Positions 47,059 to 56,693 of a stretch of DNA of 64,000 nt are shown piece by piece. The notes beneath the pieces are model-generated. The model worked only from the letters and a program-made list of their open reading frames with translations. It was not told where the DNA came from and searched no databases. The translations under genes were made by a program, and so were the position numbers. Where the stretch lies: NCBI RefSeq assembly GCF_006711645.1, contig NZ_CP041247.1:1426001-1490000 (forward strand). The letters are read 5' to 3'. Position 1 is the stretch's first letter; each line of letters opens with the position of its first letter. This stretch comes from Klebsiella electrica. Its GTDB lineage: Bacteria > Pseudomonadota > Gammaproteobacteria > Enterobacterales > Enterobacteriaceae.

Positions 47059-48576
47059 ATGTGCGGTATTGTCGGTATCGCCGGTGTTATGCCGGTAAAC
47101 CAGTCGATTTATGACGCGTTAACGGTGCTTCAGCATCGTGGCCAGGATGCCGCAGGCATCATCACTATTGATGCAAATAACTGTTTCCGTTTGCGTAAGG
47201 CGAACGGGCTGGTGAGCGACGTTTTTGAAGCTCGTCATATGCAGCGTATGCAGGGCAATATGGGTATTGGCCATGTTCGCTATCCTACGGCGGGCAGCTC
47301 AAGCGCCTCCGAGGCGCAGCCTTTCTATGTCAACTCACCGTATGGTATTACGTTGGCGCATAATGGCAACCTGACCAATGCGCACGAGCTGCGTAAGAAG
47401 CTGTTTGAAGAAAAACGCCGCCATATCAACACCACCTCCGATTCCGAAATTCTGCTCAATATTTTCGCCAGCGAACTGGATAACTTCCGCCATTACCCGC
47501 TGGAAGCCGACAATATCTTTGCGGCAATTGCGGCGACCAATCGGCAGATTCGCGGCGCTTACGCCTGCGTGGCGATGATCATTGGTCACGGGATGGTTGC
47601 CTTCCGCGATCCAAACGGCATCCGTCCTCTGGTGCTGGGGAAACGCGATGTCGGCGATGGCCGTACCGAGTATATGGTCGCCTCCGAAAGCGTGGCGCTG
47701 GATACCCTGGGCTTCGAATTCCTGCGCGATGTGGCGCCAGGTGAAGCGGTCTATATTACCGAGAAGGGCCAGCTGTTTACCCGCCAGTGCGCTGAGAACC
47801 CGGTCAGCAACCCGTGCCTCTTTGAGTACGTCTATTTTGCTCGCCCGGACTCGTTTATCGATAAGATTTCCGTCTACAGTGCGCGCGTTAATATGGGCAC
47901 TAAACTGGGTGAGAAGATCGCCCGCGAATGGGAAGATCTGGACATCGACGTGGTCATTCCGATTCCGGAAACCTCCTGCGATATCGCGCTGGAAATTGCC
48001 CGTATTCTCGATAAACCTTATCGCCAGGGTTTCGTAAAAAACCGTTACGTTGGCCGGACGTTCATCATGCCCGGTCAGCAGCTGCGCCGGAAGTCGGTGC
48101 GTCGTAAGCTCAATGCCAACCGCGCTGAGTTCCGGGATAAAAACGTGCTGCTGGTGGATGACTCCATCGTGCGTGGCACCACCTCGGAGCAGATCATCGA
48201 GATGGCGCGCGAAGCCGGTGCGAAAAAAGTCTATCTGGCTTCCGCTGCGCCGGAGATTCGTTTCCCGAACGTTTACGGCATTGATATGCCGACGGCAACC
48301 GAGCTTATCGCCCACGGTCGCGAAGTGGACGAAATCCGCCAGCTCATCGGAGCTGATGGCCTTATCTTCCAGGATCTGAACGATCTGATTGATGCCGTGC
48401 GTGCGGAAAACCCGGATATTCAACAGTTTGAATGTTCGGTATTTAACGGCGTGTACGTCACCAGGGACGTAGACCAGCAGTACCTCGATTATCTCGATTC
48501 CTTACGTAATGACGATGCGAAAGCGGTGCAGCGTCAGAACGAAGTGGAAAACTTAGAGATGCATAACGAAGGCTAA
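47059..48576 (+). CDS. purF: PurF amidophosphoribosyltransferase
   Basis: 505 residues. After Met removal the N-terminal Cys (CGIVGIAG) is the glutaminase nucleophile. The phosphoribosyltransferase loop [16 protein letters not shown] binds PRPP. It makes phosphoribosylamine, the first committed step of purine synthesis, in the cytoplasm and is feedback-inhibited by AMP and GMP. Expression is under the PurR box before cvpA. Confidence 0.98.
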   Translation: MCGIVGIAGVMPVNQSIYDALTVLQHRGQDAAGIITIDANNCFRLRKANGLVSDVFEARHMQRMQGNMGIGHVRYPTAGSSSASEAQPFYVNSPYGITLAHNGNLTNAHELRKKLFEEKRRHINTTSDSEILLNIFASELDNFRHYPLEADNIFAAIAATNRQIRGAYACVAMIIGHGMVAFRDPNGIRPLVLGKRDVGDGRTEYMVASESVALDTLGFEFLRDVAPGEAVYITEKGQLFTRQCAENPVSNPCLFEYVYFARPDSFIDKISVYSARVNMGTKLGEKIAREWEDLDIDVVIPIPETSCDIALEIARILDKPYRQGFVKNRYVGRTFIMPGQQLRRKSVRRKLNANRAEFRDKNVLLVDDSIVRGTTSEQIIEMAREAGAKKVYLASAAPEIRFPNVYGIDMPTATELIAHGREVDEIRQLIGADGLIFQDLNDLIDAVRAENPDIQQFECSVFNGVYVTRDVDQQYLDYLDSLRNDDAKAVQRQNEVENLEMHNEG

Positions 48577-48593
48577 GCCACACCTTTGTTGTC

Positions 48594-48625
48594 AAAGCCC
48601 GCCGTCGCCAGACTGCGGGCTTTTT
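48594..48625 (+). terminator. purF terminator
   Basis: AAAGCCCGC ... GCGGGCTTT followed by TTG, 18 bases after the purF stop. Confidence 0.85.
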
Positions 48626-48732
48626 GCTTTGCGGGCCCGATGGCCCGGCTTGACGCTTAGCGGGCCGCAAGGCTTGCGTCCGGTGCTATAATCCGGCAAA
48701 GTCTGCCCCATTATGTGGAAGAGGCAATCATC

Positions 48733-49317
48733 GTGAAACGACTTATTATTGGTATCTCCGGCGCCAGCGGCGCCATTTACGGTGTGCGATTGCTTCAGAT
48801 TTTACGCGATGTGCCTGCCGTCGAGACGCATCTGATCATGAGTCAGGCAGCGCGGCAGACGCTGGCGCTGGAGACCGAGTATTCCCTGCGGGAGGTGCAG
48901 GCGCTGGCGGATGTGGTCCATGATGCGCGCGATATCGCCGCCAGCATCTCGTCGGGGTCGTTTAAGACGGCCGGTATGGCGATCCTGCCTTGTTCCGTGA
49001 AAACGCTTTCAGGAATTGTGCACAGCTATACCGATGGTCTGCTGACCCGCGCGGCGGACGTTATCCTCAAAGAGCGCCGCCCGCTGGTTCTGTGCGTGCG
49101 GGAAACGCCGTTCCATCTCGGGCATCTGCGCCTGCTGGTTCAGGCCGCGGAGATGGGCGCGGTGATCATGCCGCCGGTCCCGGCCTTCTACCATCGCCCG
49201 CAAACCCTCGATGATGTGATTAATCAGACGGTCAACCGGGTCATCGATCAGTTCGATATTACCCTTCCCCAGGATCTCTTTACCCGCTGGCAGGGGCCTT
49301 CTGACGCACTAAAGTAG
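48733..49317 (+). CDS. ubiX: UbiX flavin prenyltransferase
   Basis: 194 residues from GTG 48733 with GAGG about 9 bases upstream; this gives the conserved start MKRLIIGISGASGAIYG. UbiX joins dimethylallyl phosphate to FMN to make the prenyl-FMN cofactor of UbiD in ubiquinone synthesis. ILPCSVKTLSGI and VLCVRETPFHLGHL are family motifs. The C-terminus is a few residues longer than in E. coli. The stop lies within an NtrC-like palindrome. Confidence 0.95.
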   Translation: MKRLIIGISGASGAIYGVRLLQILRDVPAVETHLIMSQAARQTLALETEYSLREVQALADVVHDARDIAASISSGSFKTAGMAILPCSVKTLSGIVHSYTDGLLTRAADVILKERRPLVLCVRETPFHLGHLRLLVQAAEMGAVIMPPVPAFYHRPQTLDDVINQTVNRVIDQFDITLPQDLFTRWQGPSDALK

Positions 49318-49320
49318 TGC
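49306..49320. promoter_or_regulatory. NtrC-like site upstream of argT
   Basis: GCACTAAAGTAGTGC is a perfect 6-base inverted repeat close to the NtrC enhancer GCACTATATTGGTGC. It lies about 190 bases before the argT sigma-54 promoter, a distance an enhancer tolerates. It could also be a terminator stem for ubiX. Confidence 0.45.
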
Positions 49321-49506
49321 GTGCCGTGAACTTTTGCGTCTCCGCAGTGCAATTTTGTCGCCCCGATCAAATCCTCGACATTTAATTGGTTTTTTTGCGT
49401 CAGGCCACTGCGGTTTGCCCATCAATGCTGCTATCTTCCCTCTCAAGACAATCTTGCAACTTTATATTAACAAATTTAACGCTGTTTCCAGCACGCACTG
49501 AGAAGA

Positions 49507-49522
49507 TGGCATAAAACCTGCA
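49507..49522 (+). promoter_or_regulatory. Sigma-54 promoter of argT
   Basis: TGGCATAAAACCTGCA fits the -24/-12 consensus TGGCAC-N5-TTGCW, about 70 bases before argT. Nitrogen control of argT is established in Salmonella and E. coli. Confidence 0.75.
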
Positions 49523-49592
49523 GGATGAGTCGGCTACACACATAACGAAACAACGCACCATATAACAACATCACGACACTTAAGGGTATTGT

Positions 49593-50375
49593 ATGAAGAA
49601 GACGATCCTGGCCCTCTCTTTAATCATGGGAATCAGCAGCGCTTCCAGCGTTTTTGCCGCGCTGCCGCAAAGTATCCGTATCGGCACCGACCCTACCTAC
49701 GCGCCTTTTTCATCGAAGGATGCGAAAGGTGACTTCATCGGCTTTGATATTGATTTGGGCAATGAACTGTGTTCGCGCATCAAGGTGAAATGTACCTGGG
49801 TGGGGAGTGACTTTGATTCACTGATTCCCTCGCTGAAGGCGAAGAAAATTGACGCCATTATCTCTTCATTATCGATTACCGAAAAACGTCAGCAGGAGAT
49901 TGCCTTCTCTGACAAGCTGTATGCCGCTGACTCCCGTCTGATTGCAGCGAAAGGCTCATCAATCCAGCCAACGCTGGAATCCCTGAAGGGCAAACACGTC
50001 GGGGTGCTGCAGGGGTCAACTCAGGAAGCGTACGGCAATGAGCGCTGGCGTAGCCATGGCGTGGATGTCATAGCCTACCAGAACCAGGATCTGATCTATT
50101 CCGACCTTACTGCCGGCCGTCTTGACGCTGCCCTGCAGGATGAAGTCGCCGCCAGCGAAGGCTTCCTCAAACAACCTGCCGGTAAAGATTTCGCCTTTGC
50201 CGGTCCCTCTGTTAAAGATAAAAAATTCTTCGGCGATGGTACCGGCATCGGCCTGCGTAAAACCGACAGCGAGCTGAAAGCCGCTTTCGACAAAGCGTTG
50301 GCTGAAATGCGTAAAGACGGGACCTACGACAAAATGGCGAAGAAATACTTCGACTTTAACATCTACGGCGACTAA
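49593..50375 (+). CDS. argT: ArgT lysine/arginine/ornithine-binding periplasmic protein
   Basis: 260 residues with a signal peptide cut after SSVFA. Family-3 solute-binding features: [26 protein letters not shown], and the shared [18 protein letters not shown] block that is almost identical in HisJ. It delivers Lys/Arg/Orn to the HisQMP2 membrane complex encoded downstream. It is a tandem paralogue of hisJ. Confidence 0.95.
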   Translation: MKKTILALSLIMGISSASSVFAALPQSIRIGTDPTYAPFSSKDAKGDFIGFDIDLGNELCSRIKVKCTWVGSDFDSLIPSLKAKKIDAIISSLSITEKRQQEIAFSDKLYAADSRLIAAKGSSIQPTLESLKGKHVGVLQGSTQEAYGNERWRSHGVDVIAYQNQDLIYSDLTAGRLDAALQDEVAASEGFLKQPAGKDFAFAGPSVKDKKFFGDGTGIGLRKTDSELKAAFDKALAEMRKDGTYDKMAKKYFDFNIYGD

Positions 50376-50385
50376 GCATGCCGCT

Positions 50386-50403
50386 GGCCCGGGAAACCGG
50401 GCC
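50386..50403 (+). terminator. Hairpin after argT
   Basis: GGCCCGG-GAAA-CCGGGCC, a 7-base GC stem with a GAAA loop 10 bases after argT and no T run. It may lower read-through into hisJ or protect the argT mRNA end. Confidence 0.45.
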
Positions 50404-50427
50404 TGATGGATTTCGCACGTCCGTATC

Positions 50428-50444
50428 TGCACTATATCGGTGCA
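50428..50444. promoter_or_regulatory. NtrC enhancer site upstream of hisJ
   Basis: TGCACTATATCGGTGCA differs by one base from the strong glnA NtrC site as I recall it. A second weaker copy with TTGGTGCA (50458-50474) follows 30 bases later. Both are 100-150 bases upstream of the hisJ sigma-54 promoter. Confidence 0.8.
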
Positions 50445-50576
50445 ACCCCGCCAGCAATGTCCTGCTTTGGTGCATAAAAGGCGATTTTGTCGGGCGCTTA
50501 ATGCATAGTTAAGCGTTTATGCTGCGAAATAATTGGCCTCCCGGCGCAGAATGCTTTGCCTTACCGGGGCGAATAA

Positions 50577-50592
50577 TGGCACGATAACTGCT
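50577..50592 (+). promoter_or_regulatory. Sigma-54 promoter of hisJQMP
   Basis: TGGCACGATAACTGCT matches TGGCAC-N5-TTGCW except for one base and lies about 50 bases before hisJ. With the NtrC sites it implies nitrogen-limited induction. Confidence 0.72.
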
Positions 50593-50642
50593 GTAAGTAC
50601 TTCTAAAAAACTCGTTAGAATGACAGTCTGTTGAGGATAGTT

Positions 50643-51425
50643 ATGAAAAAACTGGCGTTGTCTCTTTCTTTAGCGCTGGCCCTTTCCAGCGTTAGCTCGG
50701 TATTCGCAGCCATTCCGCAAAAACTCCGTATCGGTACCGATCCAACTTATGCCCCGTTCGAATCGAAAAATGCACAGGGTCAGTTGATTGGTTTTGACAT
50801 CGATTTGGCAAAAGAGCTGTGTAAGCGTATCAATACGCAATGTACCTTCGTTGAAAACCCGCTGGATGCGCTGATCCCCTCTTTAAAAGCGAAGAAAATC
50901 GATGCGATTATGTCTTCGTTATCCATTACCGAAAAACGTCAGCAGGAAATTGCTTTCACCGACAAACTTTACGCTGCGGATTCCCGTCTGGTCGTGAAAA
51001 AAGGTAGTGATATCACGCCGGATCTCGCCAGGCTGAAAGGCAAGCGTGTCGGTGTGCTCCAGGGGACAACCCAGGAGACCTACGGTAATGAGCACTGGGC
51101 GCCGAAAGGCATTGAAATTGTCTCCTACCAGGGCCAGGACAATATCTATGCCGACCTGACCGCCGGGCGTATCGACGCAGCGTTCCAGGATGAAGTGGCC
51201 GCGAGCGAAGGCTTCCTCAAGCAGCCAGTGGGCAAAGATTACCAGTTTGGCGGTCCGTCGATTAAGGATGAAAAACTGTTTGGCGTCGGCACCGGCATGG
51301 GCCTGCGTAAAGAGGACAACGAGCTGCGTGAGGCGCTAAATAAAGCCTTCGCGGAAATGCGCAAAGATGGCACCTACGACAAGCTGGCAAAAAAATATTT
51401 CGATTTTAACGTGTACGGTGACTAA
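50643..51425 (+). CDS. hisJ: HisJ histidine-binding periplasmic protein
   Basis: 260 residues from ATG 50643 ([14 protein letters not shown]), with GAGG 9-10 bases before it; an in-frame start 12 bases earlier is less likely. Signal peptide cut after VFA. Binding-protein signatures [29 protein letters not shown] and [13 protein letters not shown] identify HisJ. It hands L-histidine to HisQMP2. Confidence 0.96.
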   Translation: MKKLALSLSLALALSSVSSVFAAIPQKLRIGTDPTYAPFESKNAQGQLIGFDIDLAKELCKRINTQCTFVENPLDALIPSLKAKKIDAIMSSLSITEKRQQEIAFTDKLYAADSRLVVKKGSDITPDLARLKGKRVGVLQGTTQETYGNEHWAPKGIEIVSYQGQDNIYADLTAGRIDAAFQDEVAASEGFLKQPVGKDYQFGGPSIKDEKLFGVGTGMGLRKEDNELREALNKAFAEMRKDGTYDKLAKKYFDFNVYGD

Positions 51426-51440
51426 GCATCATACGTACCC

Positions 51441-51466
51441 CATCGCGCGCATGTTGGCGCGCGATG
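51441..51466. repeat. Hairpin in the hisJ-hisQ gap
   Basis: CATCGCGCGC-ATGTTG-GCGCGCGATG, a perfect 10-base stem between the highly expressed binding protein and the membrane genes. Salmonella has REP sequences at this same place, which stabilise upstream mRNA. Confidence 0.65.
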
Positions 51467-51491
51467 GTCGATGACAGACAGGGCAGACAGC

Positions 51492-52178
51492 ATGCTGTAC
51501 GGGTTTTCACAGGTTATTTTACAGGGCGCTCTTGTCACACTGGAGCTGGCTCTTAGTTCGGTCGTGCTGGCGGTCCTCATTGGTCTGGCGGGTGCCGGAG
51601 CAAAGCTATCGAGCAATCGACCGCTGGCGCTGGTATTTGAAGGCTACACCACGTTAATTCGCGGCGTGCCCGATCTGGTGCTGATGCTGCTGATTTTCTA
51701 CGGTCTGCAGATTGCGCTGAATACGCTCACCGATGCGCTGGGACTATCGCAGTTTGATATCGACCCGATGATCGCGGGGATTATTACGCTGGGCTTTATC
51801 TACGGCGCCTATTTTACGGAAACCTTTCGCGGCGCTTTTATGGCGGTTCCGAAAGGACATATCGAAGCCGCAACCGCTTTTGGCTTCAGCAACGGGCAGA
51901 CCTTCCGGCGGATCCTCTTTCCGGCAATGATGCGCTATGCGTTACCGGGGATTGGCAACAACTGGCAGGTTATCCTCAAGGCAACGGCGCTGGTGTCTCT
52001 GCTGGGACTGGAAGATGTGGTCAAAGCCACCCAGCTGGCAGGGAAAAGCACCTGGCAGCCGTTCTACTTTGCGATCGTCTGCGGTCTGGTTTATCTCGTG
52101 TTTACAACCGTTTCCAATGGTGTACTGCTGCTGCTTGAACGCCGTTACTCCGTGGGCGTGAAGAGGGCTGACCTGTGA
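51492..52178 (+). CDS. hisQ: HisQ histidine/LAO ABC transporter permease
   Basis: 228 residues from ATG 51492 (MLYGFSQVILQGALVTLEL), matching the E. coli length. Five membrane segments and the ABC-coupling EAA loop (IEAATAFGFSNGQTFRRI). It forms the membrane pore with HisM. The stop overlaps the hisM start by 4 bases. Confidence 0.95.
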   Translation: MLYGFSQVILQGALVTLELALSSVVLAVLIGLAGAGAKLSSNRPLALVFEGYTTLIRGVPDLVLMLLIFYGLQIALNTLTDALGLSQFDIDPMIAGIITLGFIYGAYFTETFRGAFMAVPKGHIEAATAFGFSNGQTFRRILFPAMMRYALPGIGNNWQVILKATALVSLLGLEDVVKATQLAGKSTWQPFYFAIVCGLVYLVFTTVSNGVLLLLERRYSVGVKRADL

Positions 52179-52891
52179 TTGAGATTATTCAGGAGTACTG
52201 GAAATCCCTGCTGTGGACCGACGGCTATCGCTTTACCGGGGTGGCTATCACGCTGTGGCTGCTGATCTCCTCGGTGGTGATGGGCGGCATACTGGCGGTA
52301 TTTCTCGCTATCGGACGCGTCTCTGCGAATAAATACATTCAGTTCCCAATCTGGCTGTTTACCTATGTGTTCCGCGGTACGCCGCTGTACGTGCAGCTGC
52401 TGGTGTTTTACTCCGGGATGTATACCCTGGAAATCGTCAAAGGCACCGAGCTGCTGAACGCCTTTTTCCGCAGCGGCCTCAACTGTACGGTGCTGGCGTT
52501 AACGCTCAATACCTGCGCTTATACCACGGAGATTTTTGCCGGGGCTATCCGATCCGTTCCTCCCGGGGAAATTGAAGCGGCGCGGGCCTATGGTTTCTCA
52601 TCGGTCAAAATGTATCGCTGCATTATTTTGCCGTCTGCGCTGCGTATCGCGCTGCCTGCGTACAGCAACGAAGTGATTCTGATGCTGCACTCCACCGCGC
52701 TGGCCTTTACCGCCACCGTGCCGGATCTGCTGAAAATCGCCAGAGATATTAACTCGGCGACCTATCAGCCGTTTACCGCTTTCGGGATTGCCGCGGTGCT
52801 CTATTTAATGATTTCGTATGTGCTGATTAGCTTGTTCCGCAAGGCGGAAAAGCGCTGGTTGCAGCATATCAAACCTTCTTCGACGCATTGA
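52175..52891 (+). CDS. hisM: HisM histidine/LAO ABC transporter permease
   Basis: 238 residues starting at GTG 52175 inside the hisQ stop (GTGA). The EAA loop reads [18 protein letters not shown]. It pairs with HisQ in the inner membrane. hisP follows after 7 bases. Confidence 0.95.
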   Translation: MIEIIQEYWKSLLWTDGYRFTGVAITLWLLISSVVMGGILAVFLAIGRVSANKYIQFPIWLFTYVFRGTPLYVQLLVFYSGMYTLEIVKGTELLNAFFRSGLNCTVLALTLNTCAYTTEIFAGAIRSVPPGEIEAARAYGFSSVKMYRCIILPSALRIALPAYSNEVILMLHSTALAFTATVPDLLKIARDINSATYQPFTAFGIAAVLYLMISYVLISLFRKAEKRWLQHIKPSSTH

Positions 52892-52898
52892 GACCGCC

Positions 52899-53672
52899 AT
52901 GTCCGACAATAAATTAAATGTTATCGATCTCCATAAACGTTACGGCGAGCATGAGGTGCTGAAAGGCGTCTCGTTACAGGCGCAAGCCGGGGACGTTATC
53001 AGCATTATCGGTTCATCGGGTTCCGGTAAAAGTACCTTTTTGCGCTGCATTAACTTCCTGGAAAAGCCCAGCGAAGGCACGATAGTGGTTAATGGACAGA
53101 ATATCGGCCTGGTCCGCGACAAAGACGGCCAGCTGAAGGTCGCAGATAAAAACCAGCTGCGTCTGCTGCGTACGCGCCTGACGATGGTGTTCCAGCATTT
53201 CAACCTGTGGAGCCACATGACGGTGCTGGAAAACGTCATGGAGGCGCCGATTCAGGTTCTCGGGCTGAGCAAACAGGAAGCGCGCGAGCGGGCGGTGAAA
53301 TATCTGGCGAAAGTGGGTATCGACGAGCGTCAGCAGATCAAATACCCGGTGCATCTCTCCGGCGGTCAGCAGCAGCGTGTCTCCATTGCGCGTGCGCTGG
53401 CGATGGAGCCCGATGTACTGCTGTTTGACGAACCCACTTCCGCGCTTGACCCCGAACTGGTCGGGGAAGTGCTGCGGATCATGCAGAAGCTGGCGGAAGA
53501 GGGGAAAACCATGGTGGTAGTGACCCATGAAATGGGCTTTGCGCGCCATGTCTCCTCGCACGTCATTTTCCTGCATCAGGGTAAGATTGAAGAGGAAGGT
53601 CATCCGGATGAGCTGTTCGGCAATCCGCGAAGCCCACGCCTGCAGCAGTTCCTGAAAGGCTCCTTGAAATAA
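52899..53672 (+). CDS. hisP: HisP ATP-binding subunit of the histidine/LAO transporter
   Basis: 257 residues. Walker [10 protein letters not shown], signature [14 protein letters not shown], Walker [14 protein letters not shown] and the switch His in [10 protein letters not shown] are intact. A HisP dimer powers HisQM. Last gene of the operon. Confidence 0.97.
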   Translation: MSDNKLNVIDLHKRYGEHEVLKGVSLQAQAGDVISIIGSSGSGKSTFLRCINFLEKPSEGTIVVNGQNIGLVRDKDGQLKVADKNQLRLLRTRLTMVFQHFNLWSHMTVLENVMEAPIQVLGLSKQEARERAVKYLAKVGIDERQQIKYPVHLSGGQQQRVSIARALAMEPDVLLFDEPTSALDPELVGEVLRIMQKLAEEGKTMVVVTHEMGFARHVSSHVIFLHQGKIEEEGHPDELFGNPRSPRLQQFLKGSLK

Positions 53673-53684
53673 GCCTTGCCGTCT

Positions 53685-53710
53685 CTCCCGGCGATACCGT
53701 TCGCCGGGAG
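53685..53710. terminator. Hairpin at the end of hisP
   Basis: CTCCCGGCGA-TACCGT-TCGCCGGGAG, perfect 10-base stem between convergent hisP and the GNAT gene, without a T run. Confidence 0.6.
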
Positions 53711-53714
53711 TGGA

Positions 53715-54209
53715 TTACCGCTCCAGCCGATATATCCAGTCATCGTAATCGACGCCGTTCAGGTGACAGGCTTTTTCCAGCACCTGAATCCGCACAAAAC
53801 CCTGTTTTTCCAGCAGACGCGCCGACCCGATGTTGTCACCCAGTACCCAGGCGTTAATGGCATTGACGCCGAGCTGGCTAAAGCCGTAATCACATATCGC
53901 CCGCAGCGCTTCACGGGCATATCCCTGACTCTGCGCCTGCGGGATGAGAGCATACCCGACATCGGCTTCGTGCGGATTTTTACTGCTAATGCGCAGACCG
54001 ATATCACCGATGGCCTCGCCCTGTTTATCGCGCAGCACAAATACGCCGGGGTCAGCGCAGCGCGCAGCAAACAGGGTGCGCAGCGCGGGTTCATCGAGTA
54101 TTTCGCCCATAAAGCGCATCACCTCGCGGTCGCGACGCAGGCGGAGGAAAAAAGGCCAGTCAGATTCAGTAAACGGGGAAAGCAGGAGTCGGGGAGTGGT
54201 TAGCGTCAT
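53715..54209 (-). CDS. GNAT family N-acetyltransferase
   Basis: 164 residues of the RimJ/RimL-like GNAT type: TPRLLLSPFTESDWPFF at the start, the acetyl-CoA loop region QAQSQGYAREALRAI and NARLLEKQGF-like NIGSARLLEKQGFVR near the end. The substrate is unknown. In E. coli this interval between hisP and yfcH carries another gene (yfcI), so it is a variable spot. Confidence 0.82.
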   Translation of the reverse strand: MTLTTPRLLLSPFTESDWPFFLRLRRDREVMRFMGEILDEPALRTLFAARCADPGVFVLRDKQGEAIGDIGLRISSKNPHEADVGYALIPQAQSQGYAREALRAICDYGFSQLGVNAINAWVLGDNIGSARLLEKQGFVRIQVLEKACHLNGVDYDDWIYRLER

Positions 54210-54299
54210 GATAAACGGGCCATTTCGGTAGTTCGTCCGCTAACCTTAACACCAGAAAGGATCGGATTGCATGATCTTATACCGTTCCGTTGCGGTGAA

Positions 54300-54869
54300 T
54301 TACCCGGCGGCGGGTGAAGTCGGTAGCGGTTTGTCGAGCCCGTGAAAATAGTGCAGCACGGTTTCGCTGCGCCGGGAAGCGCGCAGCTGCAGGGCCAGGT
54401 TCAGGCTATCGAGGATCTCTGCATGCTCGACCAGCGGAGAGTCTGCGGCAATTCTTTTTTCCGTGACCAGCCAGTGGACGATGGTTTTCCAGCGCCACAG
54501 CGGCGAGTTGCCTTGTACGCGCTGCACGGGGCCTGGGAATTTTCCTGAGCCTCGAGCCCCATCTTTCAGCAGGGCGATGGCCTGTCGGGAAAGGCCGGTG
54601 AGTTCGGCGATATCGCTTAAGCCTACCAGCGTCGCGTCAACGGACTCAACCCGGGCATTGAGTCCTGATGAAGATTCGATGTTATCGATCGCCGACAGAA
54701 TTGCCCGTTCAAGCGACTCACTCTCACGATCGAATTCCAGATATACCGCCGTCCCGTAAAAACAAACCAGGGCATCAGTACAACCGGCGTGATGCAATGC
54801 ATCCTCAAGACCTGGCGTCCGGGCGCTAACGCCTGACAGCGTGAGCGTGAAGTTGTAGAGGGCCATCAT
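54300..54869 (-). CDS. Helix-turn-helix DNA-binding protein, antitoxin-like partner
   Basis: 189 residues. The N-terminal part (MALYNFTLTLSGV) is a beta-rich domain of about 75 residues; residues about 85-135 hold a MerR/AlpA-like HTH (VGLSDIAELTGLSRQAIALL, then FPGPVQRV and LWRWKTIVHWL). ATG 54869 or the next codon 54866 can start; GGG lies 5 bases before the first. It follows, 35 bases later, a broken small gene on the same strand, and the shared promoter sits inside inverted repeats. The arrangement suggests an autoregulated toxin-antitoxin-like operon in which this gene would be the DNA-binding partner. The role is inferred. Confidence 0.72.
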   Translation of the reverse strand: MMALYNFTLTLSGVSARTPGLEDALHHAGCTDALVCFYGTAVYLEFDRESESLERAILSAIDNIESSSGLNARVESVDATLVGLSDIAELTGLSRQAIALLKDGARGSGKFPGPVQRVQGNSPLWRWKTIVHWLVTEKRIAADSPLVEHAEILDSLNLALQLRASRRSETVLHYFHGLDKPLPTSPAAG

Positions 54870-54904
54870 TTGCTACCCTTGTAATGAAGTCGGGTCGCCG
54901 GTGT

Positions 54905-55121
54905 TTAGCGGCAGCGCTCGACCATTCTGATAATTTGCCTGGCGTGATTCTCGGGAGCGCTCGGTGTAGACCAGACGCTCATCATATGTTCACGATGCGC
55001 GGTTGTAACGCACCTGAGCCGTCCGAAGCAGTGCGCGCTATTCCCGCCAGCGAAAAATCTCCCCTCGCGATCGAGCATAGGCAATGGCTGCTCTGATGTG
55101 TTTATCCGGATGTTCCTTCAT
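54905..55121 (-). pseudogene. Broken small toxin-like gene upstream of the HTH gene
   Basis: Read on the minus strand, ATG 55121 (with AGAGGA 7 bases before it) gives MKEHPDKHIRAAIAYARSRG, then runs off frame and stops after 27 codons. A shift by two bases near 55061-55064 restores WRFFAGGNSAHCFGRLRC and continues through SVWSTPSAPENHARQI to a TAA at 54905-54907, about 72 residues in all. I remember short intact proteins of this kind (HPDKHI..AI.YA...GW...GGxSAHxxGRLRC) paired with HTH proteins in enterobacteria, but cannot name the family. The 2-base deletion makes this copy a pseudogene. Confidence 0.7.
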
Positions 55122-55135
55122 CAATGCGTCCTCTG

Positions 55136-55189
55136 ATACTGAACCTCTCGTTGACGGATGTCAACAAGGCGCTGTCGATAAAATCGACA
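55136..55189 (-). promoter_or_regulatory. Promoter with embedded palindromes for the toxin-antitoxin-like pair
   Basis: On the minus strand TTGACA (55164-55159), a 17-base spacer and CAGTAT (55141-55136) make a good sigma-70 promoter 15 bases before the small gene. The -35 lies inside the inverted repeat TTGAC-GGAT-GTCAA (55151-55164), and a second repeat TGTCGAT-AAA-ATCGACA (55173-55189) is next to it. Both could bind the HTH protein for autoregulation. Confidence 0.6.
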
Positions 55190-55309
55190 TCAGGACCTTA
55201 TGACAGAGAGCAGAAGAGGAGGCTGGAACAGGCTTCACAGCGATAGCGAAACGGCGGCAGGAGAGCGAGTGACTGCGAGACAGCTTCCACAGGTGAAATC
55301 AGGGGAGCT

Positions 55310-55335
55310 CCCGGGAGAAAGACCATTCTCCCGGG
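55310..55335 (-). terminator. Hairpin downstream of yfcH
   Basis: CCCGGGAGAA-AGACCA-TTCTCCCGGG, a perfect 10-base stem 18 bases after the yfcH stop, no clear T run. The rest of 55190-55309 holds nothing I recognise. Confidence 0.6.
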
Positions 55336-55352
55336 ATGACTATACGGCGTGT

Positions 55353-56246
55353 TTAGCCGACGATATTTCTTAGCGCTTCTTCCAGATCGTACCAGCGGAA
55401 GCCAAAACCGGCATCCTCCAGGCGCCGGGGCAGCGCTCGCTGCCCGCCGAGCACCAGTACCGACGACTCTCCCATCAGCAGACGAATGGCCGTGGCCGGT
55501 ACGCGGAAAATTGCCGGACGATTCAGTACATGCCCGAGAGAATGAGCAAACTGTTCATTGCGGGCCGGATAAGGGGAAACCATATTGAAAGGCCCGCTGA
55601 GATCGTTGTCCAGCAGCCACAGAATGCCGTTAACCATATCGTCGATATGAATCCAGGCCAGATACTGTCTGCCGTTACCGATAGGGCCGCCGAGACCAAG
55701 CCGGAAGAGCGGCATCATTTTGGCCAGTATCCCGCCCGTCGGCGCCAGCACCACGCCGGTGCGCAGCAGGCAGACACGGGTGCGATCGCTTTGCGCCTCG
55801 CAGGCCAGTTGCTCCCAGCGGGCGCAGAGTTTGTGGGTGAATTCATTGTGCGGCGGCTCATCCTCGGTCACCACAACTTCCCCGAGATCGCCATAAAAGC
55901 CGACGGCAGAACCGCTGATCAGTACGGCGGGGGGCGTATCGCTGGCGTTGAACAGGTTCACCAGCTTTTGAGTGATATCCCAGCGGCTGTGACACAGGCG
56001 CTGCTTTTGTTCCGCCGTCCAGCGTTTGTCGGCGATAGGTTCGCCCGCCAGGTTGATGACGGCATCAATATCATTGAGGTGATGATGTCCCTCGAAGCCG
56101 CGCCACAAGGTGACACGGGCATCCAGTCGGGATTGCGCTTTTTCCGGGCTGCGCGTTGAAACCGTTACGTGATGCCCAAGCTCAAGCAGCCGGGGGATCA
56201 GATGCCGGCCAATCAGGCCGGTACCGCCAGTAAGCAGAATCCTCAT
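55353..56246 (-). CDS. yfcH: YfcH, SDR-type NAD(P)-binding epimerase-like protein
   Basis: 297 residues. The extended-SDR start [15 protein letters not shown] binds the dinucleotide, and a C-terminal DUF1731 end ([19 protein letters not shown]) is diagnostic of the YfcH/SulA-like group. Enzymatic substrate is not known. It is followed on the same strand order by folX and yfcG upstream, as in E. coli. Confidence 0.94.
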   Translation of the reverse strand: MRILLTGGTGLIGRHLIPRLLELGHHVTVSTRSPEKAQSRLDARVTLWRGFEGHHHLNDIDAVINLAGEPIADKRWTAEQKQRLCHSRWDITQKLVNLFNASDTPPAVLISGSAVGFYGDLGEVVVTEDEPPHNEFTHKLCARWEQLACEAQSDRTRVCLLRTGVVLAPTGGILAKMMPLFRLGLGGPIGNGRQYLAWIHIDDMVNGILWLLDNDLSGPFNMVSPYPARNEQFAHSLGHVLNRPAIFRVPATAIRLLMGESSVLVLGGQRALPRRLEDAGFGFRWYDLEEALRNIVG

Positions 56247-56264
56247 AGCGCCTCCCTAAGAAGC

Positions 56265-56627
56265 TTAGCGCCGCCAGCTCATGGTCATGGAGACGGAGTC
56301 GGCGTAGCGCAGTGCATAAAGTTTATCGATCTCAACTTCAGCATAAGTGACCCAGTGATGTTCGCATGCGATGTCGAGCACATCCTGAGTTAATTTTTCC
56401 AGCAGTGAGAAGCGGTTATTCTCAATGTGGCTGATGATACGTTTGGTAATCGTGCGGTAATTCAGCGCATCGTTAATATCTTCACTGTTGCGGGAACGCT
56501 CCGCCGGGTAGTGAATCGCAACGTTGACCACCACATCCTGGCGGTTAGCGATTTCTTCTTCTTTGATTCCGATAAAAGTACGTAAACGTAGGTTCTTTAT
56601 ACGAATAATGGCGTCTGGCTGAGACAT
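56265..56627 (-). CDS. folX: FolX dihydroneopterin triphosphate 2'-epimerase
   Basis: 120 residues from ATG 56627 ([18 protein letters not shown]), the E. coli length. FolX is a paralogue of FolB with motif [17 protein letters not shown] and catalytic Lys in [14 protein letters not shown]. It epimerises dihydroneopterin triphosphate to the monapterin branch. Confidence 0.95.
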   Translation of the reverse strand: MSQPDAIIRIKNLRLRTFIGIKEEEIANRQDVVVNVAIHYPAERSRNSEDINDALNYRTITKRIISHIENNRFSLLEKLTQDVLDIACEHHWVTYAEVEIDKLYALRYADSVSMTMSWRR

Positions 56628-56693
56628 TGCAGGCTTCCTCCGTGTTGTCATTTCCGCAATCATACATGAAAGCAAGCCATGCGAGCAGGGGGG

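Noticed and set aside
54884..55096. 70-codon + strand ORF upstream of the HTH gene
   Set aside because: The opposite strand of the same bases encodes the repaired toxin-like protein with better family logic and expression signals.
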